This document shows, one piece after another, positions 47,163-57,293 of a stretch of 64,000 nt of DNA. The stretch is from NCBI GenBank assembly GCA_016756695.1, contig CP066701.1, positions 1,950,001 through 2,014,000 of the forward strand. Direction: 5' to 3'. Each line of letters opens with the position of its first letter. Within the stretch, counting starts at the first letter, position 1. The translations under genes were made by a program, and so were the position numbers. The DNA is from Heyndrickxia sporothermodurans. GTDB taxonomy: Bacteria > Bacillota > Bacilli > Bacillales > Bacillaceae_C. Under the pieces are notes generated by a model. The model was not told the DNA's origin, did no database searches, and saw nothing but the letters and a program-made list of their open reading frames with translations.

Positions 47163-47997
47163 AAAAATAAAAGGGGGAAAAATTCTTTTTCAAGGAAAAG
47201 ATTTGCTAAAGCTTTCTAAAAATGGGATGCGAAAAATGAAAGGTTCCAAACTTAGTATGGTCTTTCAGGATCCAATGACCTCTTTAAATCCAACGATGAA
47301 GGTAGGAAAGCAAATCGAGGAAGCGATTTTAAACCATCAAACAGTGACTAAAGCTGAAGCAAAAAGAACCGCTATTGAGATGATTAAGATTGTTGGAATT
47401 CCAAACCCTGAAGAAAGATATCATCAATACCCGCATGAATTCAGCGGAGGAATGAGGCAAAGGGCGATGATTGCCATTGCTCTTGCTTGTAACCCTGAGC
47501 TTCTTATTGCCGATGAACCGACAACCGCTTTGGACGTAACCATTCAGGCACAGGTGTTGAATTTAATGAAAGAACTAAAGGAAAAAACGGATACATCCAT
47601 TATATTAATTACACATGATTTAGGGGTCGTAGCAGAAACGGCCCAAAGGGTAGCTGTCATGTATGCAGGCGTTATCGTGGAAACAGCTACAGTAGAGGAT
47701 ATATTCGAATCACCTAAGCACCCTTATACATGGGGGTTGCTAGAATCGATTCCTAATTTCGATTCAGAAGATAAAGAACGTCTTATTCCTATTGAGGGTT
47801 CTCCTCCGGATTTATTCAACCCACCAAAGGGTTGTCCATTCGCGGCAAGATGCAAATATGCAATGGAAGTTTGTGTCGATCATATGCCCCCAAATTTTGA
47901 TATGGGGAACGGACATACGGCAAAATGCTGGTTGAATGATGCCAGGTCTCCAAAGGTTGAAGATTTAGTAGCAGCAGGGAGGGAACAAAATGAGTGA
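47163..47997 (+). pseudogene. dppD: dppD ATPase gene, 3' part
   Basis: After the duplicated target the frame continues KGGKILFQGKDLLKLSKNGM, Q-loop VFQDPMTSLNPT, signature [20 protein letters not shown], Walker [15 protein letters not shown], switch ITHDLGVVAE and the Cys-rich oligopeptide-ABC tail (PKGCPFAARC). All parts of a 340-residue DppD are present once the IS is removed. Overlaps dppF by 8 bases. Confidence 0.95.
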
Positions 47998-48944
47998 GAC
48001 ACTTCTTGAGGTGAAAAATTTAAAAAAATACTTTCAAATTAAGAAAGATCAAACAGTAAAATCAGTGGATGATATTTCTTTCTATATTCGCAAAGGTGAA
48101 ACATTTGGTCTCGTTGGTGAAAGCGGAAGTGGTAAATCAACTCTCGGAAAAACGATTGTTGGTCTGCAGGCTCCAAGTGAAGGGAATATTTTCTACAATC
48201 AACAAGATGTTGGAACACTAGATTCGAAGAAAAAGAAACTAGTGAATAAAGAAATGCAAATTATTTTCCAAGATCCCCATGCCTCTCTTAACCCAAGAAT
48301 GAGAGTAGGAGATATTATTGCAGAAGGAATTGATGCCTATAAGCTTGCCAAAGGCTCCGAGCGTCAGAACCGCATCTATGAGCTACTGGAAAAAGTAGGA
48401 CTTAGCCCAGATCACGCCAAAAGATATCCGCATGAATTTAGTGGCGGTCAAAGACAAAGAATCGGAATTGCAAGAGCGCTTGCAGTACAGCCTAAATTTA
48501 TTGTTGCGGATGAGCCAATCTCCGCACTAGATGTATCGATTCAAGCACAAGTCATTAACTTATTAGATGATTTAAAACAGCAGGAAAGGCCTAACCTATT
48601 TATTTATTGCCCATGATTTAGGGATGGTCAAACATATAAGTGATCGAATTGGTGTGATGTATTTAGGAAAAATGATGGAACTATGCGATAGCCATGAGTT
48701 GTTTAAGAATCCGTTACATCCTTATACCCAAGCATTGCTATCCGCTATTCCGGTAGCCAACCCGAAAGCAGTGAAAAGGGAGAGGATAGTATTAGGGGGA
48801 GATCCACCAAGTCCGGTTCGTCCACCTAAGGGATGTCGTTTTAGTACAAGATGCCCTCATGCAATGGACATTTGTCACGGACAAGCACCGGAATGGAAGG
48901 AAGTCCAAAAAGATCATTGGACAGCCTGTCATTTATATAAGTAA
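47990..48944 (+). pseudogene. dppF: dppF ATPase gene, frameshifted
   Basis: Begins MSETLLEVKNLKKYFQIKKD with Walker [11 protein letters not shown], signature HEFSGGQRQRIGIARALAV and Walker B FIVADEPISALDVS. Frame 1 stops at 48616 after KQQERPNLF; the correct continuation [20 protein letters not shown] lies in another frame and runs to 48944 with the Cys-rich tail [15 protein letters not shown]. The break sits at GGAAAGG near 48585, where one base seems extra or two lacking. The switch His would be lost in the short form, so ATPase function is unlikely. Confidence 0.9.
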
Positions 48945-49014
48945 GCCCCCCGCGCGAAGTAGTATCTATTTCCCGCCCAATGAATCAAAACGAATGAAAT
49001 GAGGAGGAAGGTTA

Positions 49015-50622
49015 ATGAAAAAGTGGATTATCATGTTAGTTGCAATGCTTTCCCTATCTAGTATTCTAGCTGGATGTGGGGGAGACAAACAGGCATCAGG
49101 AGATAGTAAAGACGGGAAACAGGAAATGACACTCGGTATGACAACCGAGCCACCTGCCATTGATCCGGCAATTGCTACTGATACAACATCTGGTTGGGTA
49201 TTGGATCATATTTTTGAAGGTTTATATACACGTGATAAAGAAGGGAACCCAGTTCTAGGAGCAGCAAAGGATCAAAAGGTATCTGATGATGGGAAAACCT
49301 ATACATTCACACTGCGTGATGATGCGAAATGGTCTGATGGCAGCCCTGTCACAGCACAAGATTTTGAATTTGCTTGGAAAAATGTGTTAAACCCTGATAC
49401 AGGAAGCGCATTTGCTTTCTATATGTACTATATTAAAGGCGCTGAAAACTATAACAAAGGAAAAGGCACTGCCGATAAAGTGGGCGTTAAAGCATTAGAT
49501 GAAAAAACATTGCAAGTAGAGTTAAATGCACCGCTTGGCTACTTTGATAAATTATTAACCATGTGGACATTCTATCCTGTTAAAAAAGATATCGTTGAAG
49601 GAAATAAAAACTGGTCAGCAGATGCAAAAAATTATGTTAGTAATGGCCCATTCAAAATGACAGATTGGAAGCATAATAGTGAGGTTGTATTAGAGAAAAA
49701 TGACAACTATTATGGTAAAAAAGACGTGAACTTGAAAAAGGTAACATTTAAAATTGTTACAGATGCAACGACTTACTATCAAATGTATAAAACAAATGAG
49801 CTAGATTTCATTATGACTTTACCAACAGATGCAGTCACTGCAGAGAAAAATAATAAAGAGTATCAAGAAGTTCCTTACTTTGGAACATATATGTACATGT
49901 TTAATGTAGAAAAAGCGCCGTTTAATAACGTGAAAATTCGTAAAGCATTTGCCATGTCAATTGATCGAAAAGCACTTGCAGAAAACGTAACAAAAGCTGG
50001 CGAAATTCCTGCATATGGAATGGTTCCTCCAGGTGTTAAGTCACCAGATGGTGATTTCAGAGAAAAAGGCGGCAACTATTTCGAAGAGAATTTCGATGAA
50101 GCGAAAAAATTATTAGCTGAAGGAATGAAGGAAGAAGGCTGGGATAAGCTTCCACAAGTTACACTCCTTTATAATACAGCAGAAAACAATAAGAAAATGG
50201 CAGAAGCTGTACAAGAAATGATTAAGAAAAATCTTGGAGTAGATATTAAAGTTAGCAACCAAGAATGGAAAACATATTTAGATACAACAAAACAACATAA
50301 TTTCCAAATGGCACGTATGGGATGGATCGGAAGCTTCGTAGATCCAGTCATCATGCTCGACTACTATTTAGGTGACAGCCCTAATAACCGTACAGGCTGG
50401 GTAAATAAGCAATTTGATGAAATTATGGCAAAATCAAAAATTGAACAAGATGAAAACAAACGCTTCGAGTTATTGCATCAAGCAGAAGAAGTATTAATGG
50501 CCGATCAACCATTTATGCCAGTATACTTCTATACAAACACATACCTAACATCATCAAAATTTAAAGACATTGCTTACTATGTAAACCGTTACCCATTCCT
50601 GAAATGGGCAAAAAAAGAGTAG
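49015..50622 (+). CDS. dppE: oligopeptide ABC transporter substrate-binding lipoprotein DppE
   Basis: 535 residues, the size of the OppA/DppE family. Signal peptide MKKWIIMLVAMLSLSSILAG and lipobox LAGC with Cys21; the mature part has MTTEPPAIDPAIATDTTSGW, YTFTLRDDAKWSDGSPVTAQ and FEFAWKNVLNPDTGSAFAFY, all hallmarks of SBP_bac_5. Anchored outside the membrane, it delivers peptides to DppBC. GAGGAGG precedes the ATG. The gene is intact though both ATPase genes are not. Confidence 0.96.
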   Translation: MKKWIIMLVAMLSLSSILAGCGGDKQASGDSKDGKQEMTLGMTTEPPAIDPAIATDTTSGWVLDHIFEGLYTRDKEGNPVLGAAKDQKVSDDGKTYTFTLRDDAKWSDGSPVTAQDFEFAWKNVLNPDTGSAFAFYMYYIKGAENYNKGKGTADKVGVKALDEKTLQVELNAPLGYFDKLLTMWTFYPVKKDIVEGNKNWSADAKNYVSNGPFKMTDWKHNSEVVLEKNDNYYGKKDVNLKKVTFKIVTDATTYYQMYKTNELDFIMTLPTDAVTAEKNNKEYQEVPYFGTYMYMFNVEKAPFNNVKIRKAFAMSIDRKALAENVTKAGEIPAYGMVPPGVKSPDGDFREKGGNYFEENFDEAKKLLAEGMKEEGWDKLPQVTLLYNTAENNKKMAEAVQEMIKKNLGVDIKVSNQEWKTYLDTTKQHNFQMARMGWIGSFVDPVIMLDYYLGDSPNNRTGWVNKQFDEIMAKSKIEQDENKRFELLHQAEEVLMADQPFMPVYFYTNTYLTSSKFKDIAYYVNRYPFLKWAKKE

Positions 50623-50660
50623 ACTTTTGATTGAAAGGTAAATATTAAATAAACAAAAAA

Positions 50661-50692
50661 GGCAGTGGGGCAACGGACCCGCCCTACTGTCC
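50661..50692 (+). other. GC-rich hairpin after dppE
   Basis: GGCAGTGGG and CCCTACTGTC pair around GCAACGGACCCG. No T-run follows, so possibly an mRNA 3' stabiliser rather than a terminator. Confidence 0.4.
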
Positions 50693-50708
50693 CAAGGTAG
50701 GGAATAGA

Positions 50709-51083
50709 ATGAAAAAACATTTCATGTTAGGTGCACTATTTTTATGTTTATTGATTGGTTTTAAGATTTGGGAAGACCTATCACTATTGAATATGATTAA
50801 TCTGACGTTTTTATTAGGGATTATTGCATTAGTGATAACTGTCACCATTAACATCTGGAAAACGGGCTTTTTATCCTTATTTATCGATGGTTTTCGTGTT
50901 TTAGGTCAGTTCGTTATTCCGAAAACAAGATCAGCAATACGCGCCGATGACCGAATAAAAAATGATGAACAACTCAATCAATGGAAAGCAAACATAGCTG
51001 CATGGATTTCCTATACTTTCACAAACTTAGCTGTTATTTCATTAACCGTTTCTCTTATCAGTTTAATAGTGTATTATCAATAA
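50709..51083 (+). CDS. DUF3899-type membrane protein
   Basis: 124 residues. Two N-terminal helices (FMLGALFLCLLIGFKIW; MINLTFLLGIIALVITVTIN), a basic-acidic cytoplasmic loop with KTRSAIRADDRIKNDEQ, and a C-terminal helix (NLAVISLTVSLISLIVYY). This is the DUF3899 arrangement found behind dpp/opp genes in some Bacilli. No known task. A good ribosome site is not seen (GGTAGGGAATAG is the best). Terminator follows. Confidence 0.75.
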   Translation: MKKHFMLGALFLCLLIGFKIWEDLSLLNMINLTFLLGIIALVITVTINIWKTGFLSLFIDGFRVLGQFVIPKTRSAIRADDRIKNDEQLNQWKANIAAWISYTFTNLAVISLTVSLISLIVYYQ

Positions 51084-51102
51084 AGTTTTAAAAAGGAACA
51101 TG

Positions 51103-51129
51103 GACACGGGACACCGTGTCTATTTTTTT
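51103..51129 (+). terminator. terminator after DUF3899 gene
   Basis: GACACGG (51103-51109), loop GACA, CCGTGTC (51114-51120), then TATTTTTTT. Strong. Confidence 0.9.
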
Positions 51130-51193
51130 AGTCTTTTTAAACTACACGCCCCGCCTTTTAGCAATCGAACTTGTGAAGGTGTACCAGAAAAAG

Positions 51194-51405
51194 AAAAAAG
51201 GTAAATTCAAAAACAGCGTATGCGTCACAAAATCAAAAGTATGATGCACAAACAATAATCAATGCGTCACAAACTAGATTCTATGATCCACAAAAGGAAA
51301 AAAGGTAGATTCAAAAGGTGCGTATGCGTCACAAAACCAAAAGTATGATGCACAAACAATAATCAATGCGTCACAAACTGAAATCTATAATCCACAAAAA
51401 GAAAA
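51194..51405. repeat. 104-bp direct repeat (two units) built from CACAAA sub-repeats
   Basis: TATGCGTCACAAAA recurs 104 bp apart (51220 and 51324). Each unit holds four related blocks: ATGCGTCACAAA, ATGATGCACAAA, ATGCGTCACAAA, ATGATCCACAAA (last one AATCC in unit 2), spaced roughly 23-27 bp. Units are about 90 percent alike. No coding frame. The surrounding 51130-51521 stretch holds no gene. Confidence 0.88.
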
Positions 51406-51521
51406 AAGCTAGATTATTAGGCAGTTTTGGACGTAATCCACTGTAACCAACTGACCTTTTGGTTTAGATTCCCGTTTTCATAGGAGTGTTTGTTTGCAAG
51501 TTTTATTATAATTTGAGCGAA

Positions 51522-51557
51522 AAAGAGTCCCATCTAGATTACTAGGTGGGACTCTTT
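51522..51557. terminator. bidirectional terminator
   Basis: AAAGAGTCCCATCT pairs with AGGTGGGACTCTTT (one G-T pair) over an 8-base loop, with A and T runs outside. Ends the minus-strand RpiR transcript and anything from the left. Confidence 0.8.
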
Positions 51558-51674
51558 ACGTATTCAAACTAAATACATTTTTTAAATCTGCTTTAATTTA
51601 TCTATGTCATACGGTAGATCTGATCTATTTTTTCGCCTTTCCCGATTTTGCATTTTATAAATACATACATTCCT

Positions 51675-52463
51675 CTAACTTAATTTCTCTTCCGTCCGAA
51701 TAGCATATGCATCTAATATAATCCGAGCCATTACTTGGATAGGCAAACGTGATCGCACCTCATATTCAGGGAAATAGGATATCTCTGACTTAAAGCCGAC
51801 TAAAGAGATTTCACATAAATCATATAATGGACTGTTCTGATTCGCAGTAAGGAGAAGGGTGCTTACCCCTTTTTCTTGACAGTTTTGGGCAGCCTCGACA
51901 AGTTCCTTTGTTTTTCCGTTTAAAGATACAAAAATAACAATATTTTTTTTATCGATTTTTTTACTAATCGTCCTTATGATATTTGGATCATCATGCAGCT
52001 CACAGCTTTTTCCTAACAATTGAAATTTAACCATCATTTCTTTTGCGATTAGTTCGGAGAAGCCGCGGGCAAAGATGATGATTTTTTTGGAATGAATGAT
52101 TTTCTGTAGTGCATCTTCAATTGTCCCGCTATCCAGAAGCTGAATGGTTTTGATGACTTCTTGCTCATTTTTCAAAATCGCTTCTTGGATTTTTTTATCA
52201 ATCTTTTCCACAATCGAAAATTCAGTGCTTGAGTCAAAATCATCTTTTAAATGGATTTTAAAAGCGGTGAAACCACTATAACCTAATTTTTGCATCGTAC
52301 GAACAATGGTCGCAGTCGAAACGTTTGCCTGTTCACTCAATTTTACAATGGAGATTTGCGGAATCGTGTCTAAATGCTGCTTTATATAGTCGATTAAATA
52401 TCTCTCTGTTTCGCTTAATGTATTATACTGATTTTTCGCTCTATTTAAAAACGATTGTGACAC
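51675..52463 (-). CDS. MurR/RpiR-family transcriptional regulator
   Basis: 262 residues from GTG 52463, with TTTGGAG nine bases ahead; an ATG at 52472 would sit on that site. N-terminal HTH_6 (YNTLSETERYLIDYIKQHLD, IVKLSEQANVSTATIVRTMQ) and a C-terminal SIS sugar-phosphate domain (KKIIIFARGFSELIAKEMMV; NIVIFVSLNGKTKELVEAAQ). Divergent from the kinase-PTS-aldolase operon, so likely its regulator, with a ketose phosphate as ligand. In the D-tagatose operon of B. licheniformis an RpiR-type protein has this place. Confidence 0.9.
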   Translation of the reverse strand: MSQSFLNRAKNQYNTLSETERYLIDYIKQHLDTIPQISIVKLSEQANVSTATIVRTMQKLGYSGFTAFKIHLKDDFDSSTEFSIVEKIDKKIQEAILKNEQEVIKTIQLLDSGTIEDALQKIIHSKKIIIFARGFSELIAKEMMVKFQLLGKSCELHDDPNIIRTISKKIDKKNIVIFVSLNGKTKELVEAAQNCQEKGVSTLLLTANQNSPLYDLCEISLVGFKSEISYFPEYEVRSRLPIQVMARIILDAYAIRTEEKLS

Positions 52464-52494
52464 ATGTACCATCTCCAAAAAGAAAAGTTTTACA

Positions 52495-52525
52495 TTGAAA
52501 ACGTTTAACTTTGTAAACATTTACA
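52495..52525. promoter_or_regulatory. cre-like sites / operator between RpiR and sugar operon
   Basis: TGTAAACATTTACA (52512-52525) fits 13 of 14 positions of the CcpA cre consensus TGWAANCGNTNWCA and is a near-perfect dyad TGTAAA-CA-TTTACA, so it could also serve RpiR. TTGAAAACGTTTAAC (52495-52509) is a second partial match. Both lie between the divergent starts. Confidence 0.65.
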
Positions 52526-52591
52526 TAACTTATTGTGCCACAATTACAGTATAAAGTGAAACAAAAGGCAGGAAGAAAGAAGGGAAACAAC

Positions 52592-53518
52592 ATGATTTAT
52601 ACATGTACGATGAACCCAGCTATTGATTTATTTACTGAGTTTGAACAATTTTCTCCCTTTGTTGTCAATCGCAGCAATTTTGAGGACTATCAAGCGAATG
52701 GTAAAGCTATTAATATTTCGTTTATGTTAAAAAAGCTAAACATTGATAGTACTGCCACAGGATTTTTAGGTGGATTCACGGGAAAATATATTGAAGAAGA
52801 ATTAGTCAGAAACTCAATTGATGTGAATTTTATCAAAGTGGATGGAATTACCAGAATTAATACATTTATCCGCTCCGGCGAATTAGAATACAAAGCGGTC
52901 AATAAAGGACCCGAAATTAATCAAAACGCACAGGAAGCATTGCTTAAATACATTAAAACTTTCACGAACGAGGATATGTTATTTGTTTCTGGAAGCTTGC
53001 CAAAAGGAGTAAAGGATGACATTTTTGTGACCATCGCGAAATTATCTCAGGAGCAAGGCTTTTCTTTAGTGCTAGATATTAGTTCTGAAAGATTAATAGA
53101 CTGCTTACCTTATCATCCATATTTAATAAAACCAAATGATGAGGAGCTAGCCCATCTCTTAGGTGTTTCGAAACTAGAATCAGAACAAGAACTTGTTAAA
53201 GCAGCACAACAGCTATTAGATAAAGGTGCAGAAAGAATATTAGTTTCCCGCGGTGAAAAAGGAGCTTTGTACGTTGATGAAAAACATGTTTTATGGACAA
53301 CCGCTCCTAAAGGAAAAGTGGTGAATACAGCTTGTGCCGGGGACACGATGCTCGCTGTATTTGTTGGGAAGCTGATACAAACAGGGGATTTAGAAGAAGC
53401 ATTAATTTATGCAACGGCAGCTGGATCATCTACAGCTTTTACAGCGGGGTTAAGTAATTTGGAGGATATTCCCTTATTAAGAAAGCAAATTCAACTAAAA
53501 AGGGGGTCATATAAATGA
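52592..53518 (+). CDS. PfkB-family sugar-phosphate kinase (1-phosphofructokinase/tagatose-phosphate kinase type)
   Basis: 308 residues from ATG 52592 (AAGAAGGG upstream). MIYTCTMNPAIDLFTEFEQF is the FruK/LacC start; GFLGGFTGKYIEEEL, FVSGSLPKGV and the PfkB signature NTACAGDTMLAVFVG with catalytic Asp251 follow. Known reaction of the group: ATP-dependent phosphorylation of fructose-1-P or tagatose phosphates to the bisphosphate. With a fructose-type PTS and an LacD aldolase next to it, tagatose-1-phosphate 6-kinase is the favoured reading. Stop overlaps the PTS start (ATGA). Confidence 0.9.
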   Translation: MIYTCTMNPAIDLFTEFEQFSPFVVNRSNFEDYQANGKAINISFMLKKLNIDSTATGFLGGFTGKYIEEELVRNSIDVNFIKVDGITRINTFIRSGELEYKAVNKGPEINQNAQEALLKYIKTFTNEDMLFVSGSLPKGVKDDIFVTIAKLSQEQGFSLVLDISSERLIDCLPYHPYLIKPNDEELAHLLGVSKLESEQELVKAAQQLLDKGAERILVSRGEKGALYVDEKHVLWTTAPKGKVVNTACAGDTMLAVFVGKLIQTGDLEEALIYATAAGSSTAFTAGLSNLEDIPLLRKQIQLKRGSYK

Positions 53519-55410
53519 AGACATACAGAATTATTGCTGCGACAGGTTGTCCTACAGGAATCGCCCACACTTATATGGCACAAGAGGCATTAGAGGAAGC
53601 AGCGAAAAAAAGAGGCATCTCAATTAAAGTTGAGACACATGGTCAAGAAGGAATAAAGAATGCTTTAACAGATGAAGAAATAGAAGCGGCAGATGGCGTT
53701 ATTATAGCTGCGGATAAAGATGTAAATGTCGATCGATTTATCGGAAAACCGGTTATCAATGTTTCTGTTAGCAAAGGTATTAAAGAACCGGATCAATTAA
53801 TCGATGAAATTTTATCTGGAAATGTTCCTAAATTTAAAGAAGGTCAAGCAAGAACCCAACATCAGTCGGGGCAAAGCAATCAAAAGACATCTTTTTGGCA
53901 TAGTCTTTACGTTTCTCTGATGAATGGTGTCTCCCATATGCTACCGCTCGTTGTTGCTGGTGGTGTAATGGTCGCAATTTCCTTTATGTTTGGTATTCAT
54001 TCAGCAGAACCAGATAGTCCCGAATATAATCAATTTGCCTATTATTTAAAAACCATAGGCGGCGTTTCTATGAATCTAATGGTACCAATTTTATGTGCCT
54101 ATATTGCAGAATCAATTGCGAAAAGACCAGGATTGATCATCGGGTTTATTGTCGGAATGATTGCCTACATGAATGGTACTGGATTTTTAGGAGGGATTAT
54201 CGGAGGATTCCTAGCCGGGTATATCATGCTTGGGTTGGCACACCTGCTAAAAGGCTTGCCTAAACAGCTCGATGGATTAAAAGCGATTTTCCTTTTCCCT
54301 GTCTTAGGAATTTTCATTGCCGGATTTGCTATGTGGTTCCTTTCTACTCCAATGGAGTCTATCAATAAAGGAATGATGTCATTTTTAGGCGGTTTTCAAA
54401 ATTCTAGTCCAATCCTATTAGGATTGATTGTCGGTTGTATGAGCGCATTTGATATGGGTGGACCTGTCAATAAAGCAGCCTATGTGACAGGTACAGCATT
54501 ACTAGCACAAGGAAACTACTTCTTTATGGCGGGTGTATCAGCTGCATGTATTGTTCCACCAATAGCTACCGGTTTTGCTGTTCTATTTGGCGGAAAAGCA
54601 TACTCAGCAAGTGAACGCAGTGCAGGATATGTGAACTTCCTGCTAGGATCTACACATATTACTGAAGGTGCCATTCCGTTTGCGGCGAAAAAACCGATTA
54701 AGGTCATCCCAATTCTCATGCTCGGATCATCGATTGCAGCGATCCTGACCTACTTATTTAAAGTACAAGTGCCTGCACCACATGGTGGATTTATCGTATT
54801 GCCAATTGTTACTCATGCCATCCTTTGGGTGTTAGCTATTTTAGTCGGTGCAATTGTAAGTGGATTCCTCATGAGCTGGGATCAAAAACGAACAGTAGCG
54901 AAAGGGCAATCATCTAAAGAAGAAATTCAAGAAATACAAACACCAAGTGAAACGAAAAATTTAGAATCTGTCCTGGATATCAACAATATTTATTGTCATG
55001 TCGATGCAGCATCTCAAGAGGAAGTATTTCAAAAGTTAGCGGAAATTTCAAAAGAGAAAAATATAAGCAGTGATGCATCGAAAGTTATTGAAGGATTTAT
55101 GGCAAGAGAAAAGTTAAGCACGACCGGTATGGAGCAAGGGATCGCTATTCCTCATACCGAGCTGGATAGTATTAACAAGGCAAGCATTGTGATATTGAGA
55201 TTAAATCAAGGTGTTGAATGGAAGGCTCTTGACGGTAAACCAACAAATATCGTGATTGCCATGTTTATTCCTAAAGGAAAAGGGAATGACCACTTACGTT
55301 ACTTATCAGAAGTATCAAAGCTATTAATTCATCAAGAATTTATTGATCAATTACAGGAAGCAACTAGTTCCGAGGAAATCTATCAAATGTTTATGAAAAA
55401 TATACACTAA
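53515..55410 (+). CDS. fructose-family PTS transporter EIIBCA
   Basis: 631 residues in order B-C-A. EIIB holds Cys12 in [24 protein letters not shown] (about 125-460) has eight or more helices with [12 protein letters not shown] and [17 protein letters not shown] has the phosphorylated His547 in [10 protein letters not shown]. Fructose-type permeases deliver the 1-phosphate of a ketohexose. B-C-A order with C-terminal EIIA is seen in D-tagatose PTS and some fructose/mannitol-like systems. Coupled to the kinase gene by ATGA overlap. Confidence 0.93.
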   Translation: MKTYRIIAATGCPTGIAHTYMAQEALEEAAKKRGISIKVETHGQEGIKNALTDEEIEAADGVIIAADKDVNVDRFIGKPVINVSVSKGIKEPDQLIDEILSGNVPKFKEGQARTQHQSGQSNQKTSFWHSLYVSLMNGVSHMLPLVVAGGVMVAISFMFGIHSAEPDSPEYNQFAYYLKTIGGVSMNLMVPILCAYIAESIAKRPGLIIGFIVGMIAYMNGTGFLGGIIGGFLAGYIMLGLAHLLKGLPKQLDGLKAIFLFPVLGIFIAGFAMWFLSTPMESINKGMMSFLGGFQNSSPILLGLIVGCMSAFDMGGPVNKAAYVTGTALLAQGNYFFMAGVSAACIVPPIATGFAVLFGGKAYSASERSAGYVNFLLGSTHITEGAIPFAAKKPIKVIPILMLGSSIAAILTYLFKVQVPAPHGGFIVLPIVTHAILWVLAILVGAIVSGFLMSWDQKRTVAKGQSSKEEIQEIQTPSETKNLESVLDINNIYCHVDAASQEEVFQKLAEISKEKNISSDASKVIEGFMAREKLSTTGMEQGIAIPHTELDSINKASIVILRLNQGVEWKALDGKPTNIVIAMFIPKGKGNDHLRYLSEVSKLLIHQEFIDQLQEATSSEEIYQMFMKNIH

Positions 55411-55424
55411 GGGGAGAACCAACA

Positions 55425-56396
55425 ATGAGAACAATTACCGAGAATAAAAGAAAAGCATTATTAAATTTAACAAATGACCAAGGCATTATCAGTGCTCTGG
55501 CTATCGACCAACGTGGGGCCTTGAAAAAAATGATGGGCGAAAATGGAACTCAAGAAGCGATTGAAGAATTTAAAATGCTTGTATCTGAAATTTTAACACC
55601 TTATGCATCTTCTATTCTATTAGATCCGGAATATGGACTTCCAGCAACGAAAAAAAGAGATTCAAGTGCAGGTCTATTACTTGCCTATGAAAAAACAGGG
55701 TATGATGCGACAAAACCTGGCAGATTCCCGGATCTTTTACCGATATGGTCTGCCCGTCGGATAAAAGAAGCAGGAGCAGACGCTGTAAAGTTTTTACTTT
55801 ATTATGATATCGATGAGCCTGCAGAGATTAATGATCAAAAACATGCATTTGTCGAAAGACTTGGTTCAGAATGTGCAGCAGAAGATATCCCATTCTTCTT
55901 AGAGCTTGTATCCTATGATAGTAAGATTGAGGATGTAAAAAGCAAAGAGTATGCAAAAGTGAAACCGCATAAAGTAAATGATATGATGATTGAATTCTCT
56001 AAACCTCAATATCATGTCGATGTATTAAAAGTTGAAGTTCCTGTTAATATGGACTATGTGGGAGGGTATGGAACAGAGGTCGTTTATACGAAGGAAGAAG
56101 CGATGGGACATTTTAAAACACAAAGCGAATCAACTGATATTCCATTTATTTTCTTAAGTGCAGGAGTAAGGGCAGAAATGTTCCAAGAAACATTACGCTT
56201 TGCTCATTCAGCAGGCTCTGATTTCAATGGTGTCCTTTGTGGCCGCGCAACTTGGAAGGACGGAGTAAAGGTATACAGTGATGCAGGAGCAGAAAAAGCA
56301 AGAGAATGGTTGCAAACACAAGGGAAGTCAAACATTGAAGCACTAAATAAAGTCATTCAAGAAACAGCGTCGTCATGCTTTGAAAAAATAAAATAA
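55425..56396 (+). CDS. lacD: tagatose 1,6-bisphosphate aldolase LacD
   Basis: 323 residues, class I LacD family length 325. [45 protein letters not shown] (Schiff-base Lys region near residue 125), FFLELVSYD and [20 protein letters not shown] are characteristic. Splits tagatose-1,6-bisphosphate (and related ketose bisphosphates) to DHAP and glyceraldehyde-3-phosphate. Last gene of the operon, 14 bp behind the PTS gene, followed by a strong terminator. Confidence 0.94.
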   Translation: MRTITENKRKALLNLTNDQGIISALAIDQRGALKKMMGENGTQEAIEEFKMLVSEILTPYASSILLDPEYGLPATKKRDSSAGLLLAYEKTGYDATKPGRFPDLLPIWSARRIKEAGADAVKFLLYYDIDEPAEINDQKHAFVERLGSECAAEDIPFFLELVSYDSKIEDVKSKEYAKVKPHKVNDMMIEFSKPQYHVDVLKVEVPVNMDYVGGYGTEVVYTKEEAMGHFKTQSESTDIPFIFLSAGVRAEMFQETLRFAHSAGSDFNGVLCGRATWKDGVKVYSDAGAEKAREWLQTQGKSNIEALNKVIQETASSCFEKIK

Positions 56397-56405
56397 AGTT
56401 CATGA

Positions 56406-56436
56406 AAAAGGCAACGGAATCTGTTGCCTTTTTTCT
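56406..56436. terminator. terminator after lacD
   Basis: AAAAGGCAAC (56406-56415) pairs perfectly with GTTGCCTTTT (56423-56432), 7-base loop, then T. Also lies behind the convergent HAD gene. Confidence 0.92.
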
Positions 56437-57293
56437 TACACTTCTATTATATAGTTCCGTAACGCGTAGGCTACTCCATCCTCGTTAAAATTCTTTGTCG
56501 TATATGTACTATTTCTTTTGGCTTCTTCTACCGCATTTCCCATTGCCACACTGATTCCCGCAACTTTAAACATGGAAAGATCATTTAAATTATCTCCAAT
56601 TGCAACAGTGTCTTTTAATGGGATATTTAAAAAATTTGCCATATAGGTTAAAGCATTTCCCTTACTAACCTCCGCATGGGCGATTTCTAGCTTCGTCTTC
56701 CCTGAGGATGTTAACGAAATATCTTGACGGGAACTTAAACGATTTTCAAGATTTAGCAGCTTTTCTCTATCAAAAGACAACACAAAAATTTTATAAACAT
56801 CTAATTCTGCCACATTGATATCTTTATAATCATTTATAAATTGTAATCCATGCTGATTGAATTGAATATCCCTTTCCTTCTCCGCCCATTCAGATTGGAA
56901 ACTTGCATCCTTTTCGGTTAATAAGCGTATTTCTACGTCTAGCTGCTCCTTCCCCTTTTTAAGAAGGTGAATCCCCTGATTCGTATATAATTCAAAATAA
57001 AAGCCTTCGGATTCTAACAGAGGAATAAGCTCGTGTATAACATCTTCAGGTATAATTAGTTTTTGCACAATTTCTTTTCCATGATAGGCAATTGCTCCAT
57101 TACCGGTAATAACAGGGCAATCAATTCCAGCATTCTGAAGGATGGCTTGTGTATCGTGAAGCGATCTTCCAGAACAAATCATAACGATATCCCCTTGCCT
57201 TTGCACATCATGAATAGCATCTGTATTTCCTGAACTTATATCCCCATTTTCTGATAAAAGTGTTCCATCTAAATCAATCGCTATTAATTTCAT
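56436..57293 (-). CDS. Cof-type HAD-IIB phosphatase
   Basis: 285 residues with AAGGAGGA before the ATG. Motif I IAIDLDGTLLSENG, motif II ICSGRSL, motif III Lys in GKTKLEIAHAEVSKGNAL and motif IV VAIGDNLNDLSMFK; a C2 cap lies between II and III. Known for the family: phosphatase on sugar phosphates or flavin/pyridoxal phosphates. Convergent with the ketose operon; a role in removing excess sugar phosphate is possible but not shown. Complete. Confidence 0.92.
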   Translation of the reverse strand: MKLIAIDLDGTLLSENGDISSGNTDAIHDVQRQGDIVMICSGRSLHDTQAILQNAGIDCPVITGNGAIAYHGKEIVQKLIIPEDVIHELIPLLESEGFYFELYTNQGIHLLKKGKEQLDVEIRLLTEKDASFQSEWAEKERDIQFNQHGLQFINDYKDINVAELDVYKIFVLSFDREKLLNLENRLSSRQDISLTSSGKTKLEIAHAEVSKGNALTYMANFLNIPLKDTVAIGDNLNDLSMFKVAGISVAMGNAVEEAKRNSTYTTKNFNEDGVAYALRNYIIEV

